From NCBI GenBank assembly GCA_022826005.1, contig JAJDVT010000062.1, positions 1-64,000 of the forward strand: a stretch of DNA of 64,000 bases, written 5' to 3'. Positions 1 to 9,075 of the stretch are shown here, piece after piece (position 1 is the first letter of the stretch; each line of letters starts with the position of its first letter). A program made the translations under genes and the position numbers. The notes below the pieces were generated by a model. It was not told where the DNA came from and ran no database searches. It saw only the letters and a program-made list of their open reading frames with translations. The stretch is from Gemmatimonadota bacterium. Its GTDB lineage: Bacteria; Gemmatimonadota; Gemmatimonadetes; Longimicrobiales; Gaopeijiaceae.

Positions 1-2
1 CG

Positions 3-230
3 TTAGAGGGGCAGTTGACGAGGGCCTTGCGGAGGTTGTCCGAGCAGTACGAGCGGGAACAGCGGCGGCACTCCGAACAGGTCGAGGCCTTGCGGCGGCA
101 AGTCGAGCGGCAGACCGGGGAGAACGCCACCTTGAGGCGGCAAATCGAGCGGCTCGACGAGCAAGTGACAGGCTTGACCGAGTATTACGGGACATCTGGC
201 GCCGCGAGACCGCGCGGCGACGGCTGGTGA
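3..230 (+). CDS. coiled-coil protein, C-terminal fragment (5' end outside window)
   Basis: The frame is open from the first complete codon of the window and ends at TGA, so this is the tail of a longer gene; a TTG at 15 is the first possible internal start. The visible residues are a charged heptad-like coiled coil rich in Arg, Glu and Gln (repeats such as ALRRQVERQ and TLRRQIERL), followed by a short Gly/Arg tail. No enzymatic motif is visible. Similar Arg/Glu coiled coils occur in the N-terminal part of IS66-type transposases and in structural proteins, so the function is left open. About 260 bases without a recognisable gene follow. Confidence 0.4.
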   Translation, partial: LEGQLTRALRRLSEQYEREQRRHSEQVEALRRQVERQTGENATLRRQIERLDEQVTGLTEYYGTSGAARPRGDGW

Positions 231-495
231 CAAGGCCGGCGACGCGCGGGCCGGATCGCGATGCCGGGCCGAGCCGGTAGGGGTTTGCGGCGGTGGATGT
301 ATCGGGAACGCCTCGCATCGGCAGATTCCCGGCCCATCTCACCCTGTGTGGGCTTCGGCAACATGTTCGCGCCACCTCTTTCGTAGCCAAACAGGGGTCG
401 GTGCTGGACAATCAGGGCCGTCAAGTACCGGGAGCGCTATGTTCCTCATCCGAACGCGCTCGTCGGGGAGAAACGAAACAGGGGTATAAGGTCAG

Positions 496-1344
496 ATGCA
501 ACCGCTCACACTCTACGCCGACATGGCGAACTGGATCGACTTGGCCGAGGGGCGCGTGGATTCAAGACCACTTGCGACCGCGATTGCCGGCGCCCGCGTT
601 GTCCCCGTCCTGTCACTGCCCCACTTGCTCGAACTGGCCTCGAACCCCACGAAGGATGGGAGGGTACGTGTCGCGAACTGCATGGATTCGATCGAGGAGA
701 TCGGTTCGGTCAAGTGGCTACCGCACTACCGCGACGTGATTCGGAACGAAGCCGCGTCCTGCTTCAACGAGATTCTCCACGGCAAGTGGGAATGTCCGGC
801 GGTCTTCTTCGATACGTTCCACGACACGGTGCGGAATTCAGATCGAGAGCCCATCATGGCGGTTGGCGAACGAATGCCGCCTCTGCGGATTTCCGAAATA
901 GTGGATGTGCTGGCAGGAATTGAGGAGTTCCAAGAGTACCGCGCCGACTGCTTTGGCTACCCGGATCTCAGGCAGAACATCGTGAGGGAACGCCATGCGC
1001 GAAGGGCCAAGAAGCGATTCACCGAGGTCGAACTACGAACATGGCTGGCGAAGATGCTTCCCGAACAGGTTGACGTGGCTCAGAGGCAGAAGTTCGCCGA
1101 GGAGGTCGACTTGACCAAATGCCCCGCTTTCCGCGCGATTTGGGCCTTCCACGAAGCGTCCAATCTGGACCCCAAGGGCGCGCGCGCTAGCGACATCGCC
1201 GACCTCTGGCACCTCTCGGGTGCCGTCTATTGCGATGTGGCCTTTGCGGATCGCCGGACCGTGGAAGTGCTCCGACAGGGCAACTACGAAGAGCTACCCA
1301 AGCGTAACTCAGAGTTTCCGGGGTGGATTCGGAGTCTCGCGTGA
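496..1344 (+). CDS. PIN-like domain protein, function unknown
   Basis: A 282-residue soluble protein with no signal peptide. The N-terminus reads as a beta strand ending in an acidic residue (LYADMANWIDLAEGR, Asp9), and the C-terminal part has the spaced acidic pattern of PIN nucleases: Asp233, Asp236, His239, then Asp247 and Asp252 in YCDVAFADRRT. PIN domains are Mg-dependent RNases, often toxins. The protein is about twice the length of a VapC toxin and no antitoxin gene lies next to it, so it may be a stand-alone PIN-like nuclease of an accessory region. A weak AAGG lies upstream of ATG. The PIN assignment rests on the pattern of acidic residues only. Confidence 0.5.
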   Translation: MQPLTLYADMANWIDLAEGRVDSRPLATAIAGARVVPVLSLPHLLELASNPTKDGRVRVANCMDSIEEIGSVKWLPHYRDVIRNEAASCFNEILHGKWECPAVFFDTFHDTVRNSDREPIMAVGERMPPLRISEIVDVLAGIEEFQEYRADCFGYPDLRQNIVRERHARRAKKRFTEVELRTWLAKMLPEQVDVAQRQKFAEEVDLTKCPAFRAIWAFHEASNLDPKGARASDIADLWHLSGAVYCDVAFADRRTVEVLRQGNYEELPKRNSEFPGWIRSLA

Positions 1345-1506
1345 ACTCTCTACATCCTTTGGCTGCGCGCAGCTTCATGATCTGCACTGATATCCTCACC
1401 ACGCGTAGCGGGCGGACGGCGCTCGTTCACAACGCAATCCCAACCCTCATCTGGACCTACATGCTTCACCCGGGGACGTCGGCTGCGATTCCTCCGCGAC
1501 GAGCGA
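1345..1506. other. intergenic, convergent
   Basis: Region between the PIN-like gene and the end of the minus-strand propeller gene. No gene or clear terminator was recognised. Confidence 0.4.
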
Positions 1507-2784
1507 CTACGGTCTTCCCGAAGCCCGAACTACTAGATCGTGAATTCGCACGTATTCTACACCCAAGTCGTCAGTCCACACGCCGAGCACATAGTCATGG
1601 CCGATCTCGAACACTCGGAGGTCAGTCGGTATGTCAACAAAACCCAAGGGAATCCCTTTCCCGTCAAACACAGACCATTGCCGGCTCGGTGACGTCGGAT
1701 TGTCGAAGCTAGCCTCCTTGACCCACAATTGTCCCCCTGGCTGGAGCAGCAAAGTCTCGAACGCAGGCATTGTGTCTGGAACCGGAATACTCTCGTAGAG
1801 GGACCTGCGCCTCGCAGAGCGTCCGGCTCCATCACCGTCCTGTCCCCAAGTCGCATTGATCCAAGCCTCACGATGAGCCGCCGACACTAATCGAGCTTTG
1901 TCAGCTCGACGGACGATCCGAACGATCCCATCCAGGCGCCTCTCGATCAACCTGATGTCGAACCTGCGGGTACTGCCATATGCCACGAACTCACCGTCTG
2001 TATCTGCCTCAAATGTCGGCAAGAAAGGGTTGCGTACGCCCTCAACTCGTACACTGCCACCACCGAGGTTGCTCCCCATTACCCAGCGCTGAGTGCCTAG
2101 CGTGGCGGCCACAACGTCGGATGCCATTCCATCTTCAAACACGTGGAGGTTTGAAACCCACTCGTGCTTGATCCAGCCGTCACCCGTAGGCGGGAGGAGA
2201 GGTCCCGCTAGCACGTTAATGTAGCCCCAAAAACGTCCGTCGTTGAACCAACCGATTGCTTGCGCACGCCTGAGGCCAGCGAGTTCATAGATTCCTTCAG
2301 CTACTGCGAGGCTCGTGGTCTCAATTGCACGTCCGCTATCCCAATCAAATTCGGTGGTTCGACCAGTCTGGCTGTCATAGGCCAACACATTGCCGTCCGG
2401 TGACACACCGACCTTGGTGAGGCGACCGAACTCCCCAGGGCCACCACCCAAACCACCGAGTGAATGACTGAAGCGGCCACTCGAATCGAACAACTTCACT
2501 TCGCCGGTTCCAGAATTCGCGACCGCGATCCCACGACCCGGTATTCGCGCGACATCTGTGACACGGTGTAGCGCCGCGGCATCGTCTCCAAGACTCCCGA
2601 TTTCAACCGAAGGCGTCGGGGAAAGACCGATGCTGGTAGAGCGCGCAGACACCTCGTTGTGCCAGTGTGTTGCGATCTCGATCCCAGCACTGTCCACGAC
2701 GGAGAATCCACCGCCTACCGTGTCCCTTTCAGTACACGCGGTGGTGAACAGAATCAAGACTACCAGCGCACACCTGAGTATCAT
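1507..2784 (-). CDS. 6-bladed beta-propeller lipoprotein
   Basis: 425 residues with a lipoprotein signal peptide (lipobox LFTTAC, Cys17). The body shows repeated propeller blades with the signature of the BF3164/NHL-type exported propellers: a VTDVARIPGRGIAVANSG blade, LFDSSGRFSHSLGG, GGGPGEFGRL, and a final strand on a regulator-like EYVRIHDLVV. It is predicted to sit on the outer face of a membrane and bind a ligand or partner protein; no catalytic residues are visible. Its ATG overlaps the TGA of the upstream DsbA-like gene (ATGA, 2781-2784), so the two are translationally coupled. Base composition is lower in GC than the flanking metabolic genes, suggesting transfer. Confidence 0.75.
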   Translation of the reverse strand: MILRCALVVLILFTTACTERDTVGGGFSVVDSAGIEIATHWHNEVSARSTSIGLSPTPSVEIGSLGDDAAALHRVTDVARIPGRGIAVANSGTGEVKLFDSSGRFSHSLGGLGGGPGEFGRLTKVGVSPDGNVLAYDSQTGRTTEFDWDSGRAIETTSLAVAEGIYELAGLRRAQAIGWFNDGRFWGYINVLAGPLLPPTGDGWIKHEWVSNLHVFEDGMASDVVAATLGTQRWVMGSNLGGGSVRVEGVRNPFLPTFEADTDGEFVAYGSTRRFDIRLIERRLDGIVRIVRRADKARLVSAAHREAWINATWGQDGDGAGRSARRRSLYESIPVPDTMPAFETLLLQPGGQLWVKEASFDNPTSPSRQWSVFDGKGIPLGFVDIPTDLRVFEIGHDYVLGVWTDDLGVEYVRIHDLVVRASGRP

Positions 2785-3467
2785 CGCATATCCTCTTCGC
2801 GCATGTGCCTTGCGATGGCCCGTCGCAAGGACGCTGCCGACATCGCGCCCTTGTACAGGCTACCATTGAGGATGAACGTCGGTGTTCCGGTGATGTCCAA
2901 CTCCACTCCAGTAAGAACATCCCTTCTAACCGTCGCCAATGCCGAATCAGCCACCAAACATTGGTCGAATTGTGCAAGATCACGCACGCCTGCCGCAATG
3001 GCGAACGCGGACCACGACTTTGAACCTATGGCCTGCTGGCGTTCAAAAAGAACATCGTGATACTCCCGGAAGACTCCTTGCCGTCTCGCGCATTCACTTG
3101 CCGCTGCCGCATCCTCTGCATGTGGGTGGATCGGCAAAGGATAGTGTCGGAAGACGGTTGCGAGATCATCCCCAAAGTGTTCCTTAGCGTCAGCGACTGA
3201 TCGGGCAAAAGTGCGACAATAGGGGCATTGAAAGTCCATAAACAATACCATCGTTACCTTAGGGTCACCGGCACCGACACTGTGACGTGTTCCGGCTATA
3301 TCCTGCCACTCATTGACAAAACCCTGAGCCTCTGGCACCGACCCGACAGGCCATCCCAAATGCGTCTCAGCCAAGCGGCCCAGGACCAACACAACCACGA
3401 CGCCCGCACAAGCCACTAGAAGCCAGACCAAGTAGTCCGACCAACCATAGCGCCGCGCCTTACCCAT
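2781..3467 (-). CDS. membrane-anchored DsbA-like thioredoxin-fold oxidoreductase
   Basis: 228 residues: a short cytoplasmic N-terminus, one transmembrane segment (about residues 14-31), then a periplasmic DsbA-type domain. The active site is Cys81-Pro-Tyr-Cys84 in VLFMDFQCPYCRTFA, and a cis-proline loop GTPTF lies near residue 197, both hallmarks of the DsbA/DSBA-like family that oxidises or isomerises disulfides of exported proteins. It is the middle gene of a minus-strand locus: a six-cysteine exported peptide upstream and a propeller lipoprotein coupled downstream. The neighbouring cysteine-rich peptide is the obvious candidate substrate; that link is inference. AGAGG lies 8 bases before ATG. 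Confidence 0.85.
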   Translation of the reverse strand: MGKARRYGWSDYLVWLLVACAGVVVVLVLGRLAETHLGWPVGSVPEAQGFVNEWQDIAGTRHSVGAGDPKVTMVLFMDFQCPYCRTFARSVADAKEHFGDDLATVFRHYPLPIHPHAEDAAAASECARRQGVFREYHDVLFERQQAIGSKSWSAFAIAAGVRDLAQFDQCLVADSALATVRRDVLTGVELDITGTPTFILNGSLYKGAMSAASLRRAIARHMREEDMR

Positions 3468-3690
3468 GCTCGCGGCCTCTGAGCCGAGGATCCGAGTAGC
3501 TAACGTGCAACTTAGACGGCTTGGTTGTCAGGGTTGCGGGCGACATGGTGAGAAAGTGGTAGATGGCTAGGCCCACGGACGCGAATCGACTCACCGAACA
3601 GGCCACACAAGCATGTACGGCTCCGGCAGGCGCTGCGGGGGATTCGAGCGCGGCTTCCGCACGTAGTCGAACCGTGTGGCATCTCGGCAT
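3460..3690 (-). CDS. possible small protein coupled to the DsbA-like gene
   Basis: A 76-codon frame whose TAA overlaps the start of the DsbA-like gene by 8 bases. It has a Cys-Val-Ala-Cys pair followed by a hydrophobic stretch (GLAIYHFL), but the N-terminal half is Ala/Pro/Arg-rich and there is no convincing ribosome binding site. It fills the 294-base gap between the cysteine-rich peptide gene and the thioredoxin gene. It could equally be a chance frame in a leader region. Confidence 0.2.
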   Translation of the reverse strand: MPRCHTVRLRAEAALESPAAPAGAVHACVACSVSRFASVGLAIYHFLTMSPATLTTKPSKLHVSYSDPRLRGREHG

Positions 3691-3761
3691 GCAGTCACCG
3701 AGGGCCGCGTCGTGGGTGCTGCGACGCCAAGCTCAAGGAAAGAACGGTACCGCGTTAGGTG

Positions 3762-3977
3762 TCAGTTCTCGATGCACTCGCAATCGACACCGTCCTCGGT
3801 CAACTCTCCGTCTTGGCATGTGAACGAGCATGTGTAGTTGTCATCGCAGTGTTCGGCCACGACGCCTACGATGATCCCGATCTGCACATCGCAGATATCG
3901 TCCGTGGACGCCGAGAGGTAGGAGGCACCCAAGAGGGTCGTGAGCAACGCGATGGCTCCTGTTACTGACTTTTTCAT
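3762..3977 (-). CDS. small exported cysteine-rich peptide (six Cys)
   Basis: 71 residues when started at the ATG at 3977, which is preceded by a strong GAGGAG; a longer frame runs to 4043 but lacks a start signal. Residues 1-24 form a classic signal peptide (MKKSVTG, hydrophobic core, cleavage near SAS-TDD). The mature 47 residues are acidic and contain Cys29, 44, 50, 54, 66 and 68, a disulfide-stabilised microprotein pattern. It lies upstream of, and in the same direction as, a DsbA-like thioredoxin and a propeller lipoprotein. The layout recalls the Bacteroidetes loci where NVEALA-type small exported peptides accompany BF3164-type propellers and thioredoxins, although no NVEALA motif is present. 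Function unknown. Confidence 0.7.
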   Translation of the reverse strand: MKKSVTGAIALLTTLLGASYLSASTDDICDVQIGIIVGVVAEHCDDNYTCSFTCQDGELTEDGVDCECIEN

Positions 3978-4198
3978 AACTCTACTCCTCAGGTTAGTAG
4001 GGGATGTGGTAGCGGCGACCCCTGAGGGGTGGATCGCGGTCACCAGTTGGCTAGGATATGATGGGACGTGTGGCCGCGGCTGTCAAGTCGGAGGGCGGCA
4101 TTCGGCGAGGTCTTCCTTTCGTCCCTACTTCCCCAGCTCAGCCATGAGTCGGTTGTCTCACCCCGGCGAATCCTGCGCCCACCCGGCGTTCGAGGCGG

Positions 4199-4480
4199 CT
4201 CAAGACGCGCAGCGAGGCGCTCGGCGGCATGTTCGCGACCGCCGAGGAGCCAACTCGCCCGCCTGCCCCCGGACGCGCGGCAGGGAAGGCCGCTCCGCTC
4301 GCTCCTCAACCACCGCGAGGGGCTGAGCGTCTTCCTCGAACCGGCCCCGCGTGCCGCTCGACGACAACCTCGCCGAGCGGGTGCTGCTGCGGCCCGGTCG
4401 TCGGGCGGTGCCTGTCGTTCGGCTCCGACAGCGAGACCGGCGCACGCTCCTTGGTCGATGGCACGCCCGGACGCAGGAGC
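4199..4480 (+). pseudogene. IS66-family transposase, eroded C-terminal fossil
   Basis: Pieces of the IS66 (TnpC) C-terminus appear in order but in three different reading frames. They are a segment around LKTRSEALGGMFATAEE (from 4199), RQGRPLRSLLNHREGLSVFL (about 4278-4337), the hallmark PLDDNLAER (4354-4380, the family's DNNxAER motif) and GPVVGRCLSFGSDSETGA (about 4391-4445). At least two frameshifts separate them and the DDE catalytic core is gone. The fossil lies directly upstream of a DUF4338 fossil, which is the arrangement often seen in IS66-type elements. Confidence 0.7.
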
Positions 4481-4497
4481 GGGATGACGGCTCCCGC

Positions 4498-5155
4498 ATG
4501 AGTGACCGCATCGAGTGCCGCGACCACGGGCGCGACTTCCCGGAGGGGGAGATCGCGTGGCTGCGCAAGCTGATCGCCGGGCCGCCCGCGGCCAACCGAC
4601 ACGGCCTGTCGAAGGAGTTCTGCCGCCGCATCGGCTGGCTCAAGCCCGACGGCGGGCTCAAGGACATGATGGCGCGCGTCACCATGCTCGCCATGCACGA
4701 CGACGGCCTCATCGTCCTGTCACCCCCGAAGTGGAAACAGAACCGGCCCGGACCCATCGTCTTCGGACAAGACACCGAGCCGCCACTCTTCCCGCCACCC
4801 ACGACCCTCGACGAAGGTCAGGCCGCTGGAGATCCGCACCGTCGTCGGCGGTACGCGGCAGGGGAAGCTCTGGAACGAGTTCGTCGCCCGCCACCACTAT
4901 CTCGGCTGCAAGACCTTCGTCGTCGCGCAGATGCGCTACGCCGTCCACGACCGCAACGGCTGGCCGCTCGCCATGATCGGCTTCAGCACCGCCGCATGGG
5001 CGCTCGCTCCACGGGACCGCTTCATCGGATGGACTCCGACCCTGCGCAGGAAGAACCTGCCGCTCGTCATCGACGACCCCCGGTTCCTAATCCCGCCTCT
5101 GGATCCGCATCCCCCAACCTCGGATCCCACGTCCTCGCACGCGTCGTTGGAGGTG
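4498..5155 (+). pseudogene. DUF4338 (DruA-like) gene, frameshifted and truncated
   Basis: Begins at ATG 4498. Frame 1 gives a DUF4338 N-terminus (KEFCRRIGWLKPDGGLKDMM, then VTMLAMHDDGLIVLSPP) to about 4815. The reading then moves to frame 2, with GGTRQGKLWNEFVARHHYLG, a conserved family block, and continues through VIDDPRFLI at about 5095. It then returns to frame 1 for PNLGSHVLARVV (about 5118-5152), after which homology stops. The normal C-terminal part is missing. DUF4338 proteins are found both as DruA of the Druantia phage defence system and as passengers of IS66-type elements; here the IS66 fossil next to it supports the latter. Not functional as read. Confidence 0.7.
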
Positions 5156-5159
5156 CCTG

Positions 5160-5328
5160 CAATCGCAGGCGGTCCTTTCGCTTCTGCAGCCCCGCCTCCC
5201 GCGGCGGCGGACGGACTCCACGGCTTGGCCGAACGCTTACGTCCGAGGACCTCCATTACGGCACGACGGATTCCTGCTCAGGTTTGCATATCTAAAGTGA
5301 TACACGGCTCGTCAGCCTCGTTGTATAA
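5160..5328. other. remnant and AT-richer junction, no gene
   Basis: Sequence between the DUF4338 fossil and the truncated LRR gene. The last ~100 bases (5280-5370) are clearly AT-richer than the surroundings and contain the junction where the LRR gene loses its 5' end. No terminal inverted repeat could be assigned with confidence. Confidence 0.35.
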
Positions 5329-7539
5329 GACATTGTAGCACAACTACTTAGAACGTTATCACGTCGCTATATCTCGGTTCCGCCCGAACTGGGCCAGCTT
5401 CGTCAGCTGTGGTGGTTGCTGCTGGACCGCAACCAGCTTACCGGCGGGATTCCGCCGGAGCTTGCAGAGCTGCAGGACCTGAGACTGCTGTCCCTGTCGA
5501 ACAATCCGCTGTCGGGACTGGTGCCGGCGCGTCTGACGGAACTATGGGGACTGGACATGGTGGATCTCCATGGAACTCGCGTGTGCACGCTGCCAACACC
5601 GGAGCTTTCCAGGTGGCTTGCAAGGATCGACCGGCCCTACCTGAACGAATGTACCCCCGCACAACTCGACGAGGCGATCCTGATCGACCTGTACCGCAAC
5701 AGTGGCGGGACCGAATGGCGCTCCAGCGACGGGTGGACGGGGGAGCGGCCGCTCGGCGAGTGGCACGGTGTGGACGCCGGCACCGACGGCAGGGTCACGG
5801 GACTGGCGCTGCGGGACAACGGGCTGGCTGGCCCGTTCCCGCACGAGCTCGCGTACCTGGAGGCGCTCCAGGTGCTGGATCTGGCCGACAATCCCGGCCT
5901 GCAAGGCGAGGTGCAGAGCAGGCTTGCCGAGCTGGACCTTCGGGAACTGCACATCGCTGGCACGGAGCTGTGCGGCCCGCGCGACACCCGGTTCCTGGAG
6001 TGGTGGGAAGCGATCCCGGATCGGTCCGGCAGCCTGTGCCTGAATCCGGAAGCGATCCATGTGTCCATGCCGATGTGGTCCCTCAACCAGGCAATTCAGG
6101 ATGGGCGAAACACTCGCCTGATCGGGGGTCGCGACGCCTTCCTGCGGGTCTTCCCGGTCGCGGACGAGAGGAACTGGTACGATGCCCGGGTGCGGGCGGA
6201 GTTCTTTCACGGCGACACCCTCGTTCACGGCGTGACGATCGACAGAACGGGGAACGGGGGGATCGCGACCGGCGTCGACTACAGCCGCCTCGACGGCTCG
6301 CTCAATGCAGTGATCCCGGGGGTGGTGCTGGTCCCCGGCGTGGAGATGGTCCTCACACTCGATTCGGCGGCGCTCCCACTCAAGCCCGGCAGCCGGACCC
6401 GGTCTCCCACTGCGGGCCGCCACGCCCTCCCGGTCGTCTCCGTGCCCGACCTGGAACTGGTTCTGGTTCCGGTCCTGTCAACGCAGAGTCCGGACTCATC
6501 GGTGGTGCGGGAGACGAACGGTCTCACCGAAGACAGTCCCCTGGTGGCGGCCGTGCGCCATCTGTTGCCCGTGTCCGGGTTCGAAGTGACCGTGCGAACT
6601 CCCCATGTGACGTCCCTGGCCATGAACGCCGACAATCTCAGCGGGATCCTGTTGGAGATCGACGCGGTCAGGAAGAATGAAGGGGGATCGGGATACTGGG
6701 TCGGTCTGGTCCGGCGTGGGCTCGGCGGGCAAGCCGCCGGAAACGATGTGAGCGTTGCGGCGCTCGAGGGAGACATTATTGCGCATGAGGTGGGGCACAA
6801 CATGAGCCTGTTGCACGCGCCTTGCGGCGGCCCCGACAGAGTCGATCCCGCGTACCCCGACCCGGATGGCCGAGTCGGGACATGGGGATACAACCCGCGG
6901 GGCCGCGACATTGCGACATTGGGGCCGGACACCCTGGTGCACCCCAGGACGGCGGACGTGATGTCCTACTGCCAGCCCACATGGATCAGCGGATACCACT
7001 TCGAGAAGGCCCTCCGGTACCGCCTGCAGGTCCAGGCTCAGGCGGCGGCGGTCGAGTCCGGCACGCAGCGGCGGCAAAAGGTTCTGCTGATCGGCGGACA
7101 CGCCGGTCCGGAACAGGCGGTCCTTGAGTCCGCCGTCCTCCTCAACGCCCCGCCGTCACTGCCGGAATCCTCCGGCCCCTACAGGATCGAGGGGTTCGGC
7201 CCTGGGGGGGAACTTCTCTTCTCGCTCCGCTTCGCTCCGGAAATCGAAGCCGAAAGCGGAAGGGGCCTCTTCGTCTTCCTGGTTCCCTACGACCAGGCAT
7301 GGGCCGGCTCGCTGGGCCGCATCGAGCTCACGGGGCCCGCGGGCTTCGATGTTCTGGACGCCACCACCGACCGGCCCTTCGCCGTGGTCACCGATCCCGG
7401 GACGGGACGGATCACGGCGATCCTGCGGGGCGTCGACGCGCTCGAAGGAGCCGACGCGCGCGTTCGGTTCGCCGAACAAGGTGACCTGTCCTTCAGCCGG
7501 GGCCTGCCCGACCTGGCCGCGCTGCGCGAGAGAAGATAG
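5329..7539 (+). pseudogene. LRR-metzincin secreted metalloprotease, 5'-truncated
   Basis: The frame is open from 5329 (stop at 5326) but enters directly in the middle of a plant-type leucine-rich repeat (VPPELGQLRQLWWLLLDRN). There is no signal peptide, start codon or ribosome site before the first internal ATG-like start at 5416. From that start (707 codons) residues 1-190 are LRRs with a capping Cys region. About 210-440 is an unassigned domain, and HEVGHNMSLLH at about 457-467 is a metzincin-like zinc site, with a Met-turn VMSYC near 516; a beta-rich C-terminal domain follows. The adjoining IS66/DUF4338 debris suggests the true 5' end was lost to a mobile element. The intact 1205-residue protein at 54531 has a comparable LRR-metalloprotease plan. 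Confidence 0.6.
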
Positions 7540-7592
7540 GAGGCAGCGTGTAGCGCGACCCGGATTCGAGACGGGCGAAAAGCTACAGCGGG

Positions 7593-8945
7593 CTATTGCC
7601 TGCGAACCAGCCGCGTCTCCGGGTACTGGGCATGCCAGCCGAACCAGAAGGCGCGATGAGCCGGGAGCCGCTCCAGGCGTTCACCGGTCGGCCCCACGAG
7701 CGCGTCCTCCCCGACGTTCCACCGCGACCCGCCGTCGTCCCAGGCCGTGTCGGCTCCGTCCCAGCGACCGAAGCGGCGCCCGCCACTCTCGTAGACGCGG
7801 CTTGCGCCGCTCCCGTCGGTCAGGACCACGAACTCCACCTCGCCGAGCGCGTCGTGATGGACCGGGTTCCTCGACAGAAATCCCACCCAGATCGCGAGCT
7901 GCTCACCCGGCGCGTCGTCGAAGCGGAGCGCGAGCACCTCGTCCTTGTTGCGCAGGCGGCGGTCAAGCTCGGGGACGCCGAACATCAGCCTGTCGGTCGC
8001 GAAGTATTCCCGGTAGGCCGCTCCTTCGCTGTAGTCGCGCTGGTGGCCCGTTTCGAGGGACAGCACGAGGGTCTCGGGATGCCGCCTGCGCCATTCCCCC
8101 CAGGTCGTGGTCACCACATGGCGCATATCGAGGCGGATCCCCTGCCCGACGAGCGGACCGACCGCGGGTTCGCCCGCGAAGGTCGACCAGAGCGACATGG
8201 TGGCCCGGTCGTACATGAGCTTGTTGGAGCGGTAGAGGAACCCGCTCGTGCCCAGTTCGTGGTGCAACCCGTGGGCCGCCGACCGGTAGAGGATCATGGT
8301 TCCGCACAGCGTGCAGTAGACGCCGGTGTGGTGCTCGCCCGCGATGGAGTCCTTGAACATCTCGTGCCACGCCAGGATCCGCTTGGGATAGGCCCGCACA
8401 TCCCCATCGAGGGCAATCCCGAAAACAACATTGTCGTCGTTCAGGTAGCCCGCCTCCCCGGCGGGGATCATCTTCGGGTGGTCGAGGGGTGGAATGCCGT
8501 CCCGGGAGACACCGCCCCACCGGATCTCGTCGAGCCGGATGTTCGCGACCGGGTATTGGTCGAAGTAGTCCACAAAGCTGGGGTCGATCATCTCATACAG
8601 TTCCGCCTTGAATGCGGCGTACTCCGGATGCGTGCCCGGGTTGGTCCGCCAGACCCACTCCCACCAGCCCTCGAAATCACGTCCCAGCTTCTGCCCCGTC
8701 CGGCGCTCGAGCACGAAGATGATCCGTCGTACGCTCCGCTCGTAAGCCGCGAACGGCATCAACTCGACCAGGATCGACGCGTGCGAGTCGTCCCAATCCC
8801 TCAGGATCAGCGTTTCCGCGGCGTCCGCCTTCTGGCCGTCTTCCGAGAGGAGGTCCCAGAAGACCTCCAGGGGAGTCTGGGCAGCCAGGCGGGAGGGGGA
8901 GGCGAGGAGGGCGGCAGCGACGAACAGCAGGATTAGTGCGCGCAT
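7593..8945 (-). CDS. exported DUF3179 domain protein
   Basis: 450 residues with a cleavable signal peptide (MRALILLFVAAALLASP, cleavage near AAQT). The DUF3179 signature is plain: GEAGYLNDDNVVFGIALDGD, RAYPKRILAWHEMF, then GVYCTLCGTMILYRSA with the paired cysteines of the family, and GFLYRSNKLMYDR. DUF3179 proteins are secreted or lipoproteins of unknown biochemical role. The N-terminal ~140 residues are an additional helical domain. It is a single minus-strand gene; the two genes upstream of it are the Tat-exported epimerase (same strand) and the divergent MATE gene. Confidence 0.8.
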   Translation of the reverse strand: MRALILLFVAAALLASPSRLAAQTPLEVFWDLLSEDGQKADAAETLILRDWDDSHASILVELMPFAAYERSVRRIIFVLERRTGQKLGRDFEGWWEWVWRTNPGTHPEYAAFKAELYEMIDPSFVDYFDQYPVANIRLDEIRWGGVSRDGIPPLDHPKMIPAGEAGYLNDDNVVFGIALDGDVRAYPKRILAWHEMFKDSIAGEHHTGVYCTLCGTMILYRSAAHGLHHELGTSGFLYRSNKLMYDRATMSLWSTFAGEPAVGPLVGQGIRLDMRHVVTTTWGEWRRRHPETLVLSLETGHQRDYSEGAAYREYFATDRLMFGVPELDRRLRNKDEVLALRFDDAPGEQLAIWVGFLSRNPVHHDALGEVEFVVLTDGSGASRVYESGGRRFGRWDGADTAWDDGGSRWNVGEDALVGPTGERLERLPAHRAFWFGWHAQYPETRLVRRQ

Positions 8946-9075
8946 GGTCTTTCAGATAACGTGCACCTGACGCTTTGTCCAGCCGCGAGGAGTGAGCGCG
9001 CCGACCCGCTGGATCAGCTCTTCGTCCCAGGTCACCAGGCCGCCGTCGAGCCTTGCGGTGTAGGCGGGCGCGCGG

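Noticed and set aside
4498-5155. Druantia anti-phage system based on the DruA-like DUF4338 gene
   Set aside because: The gene is frameshifted, truncated and next to an IS66 fossil, and no druB/C/D/E genes follow.
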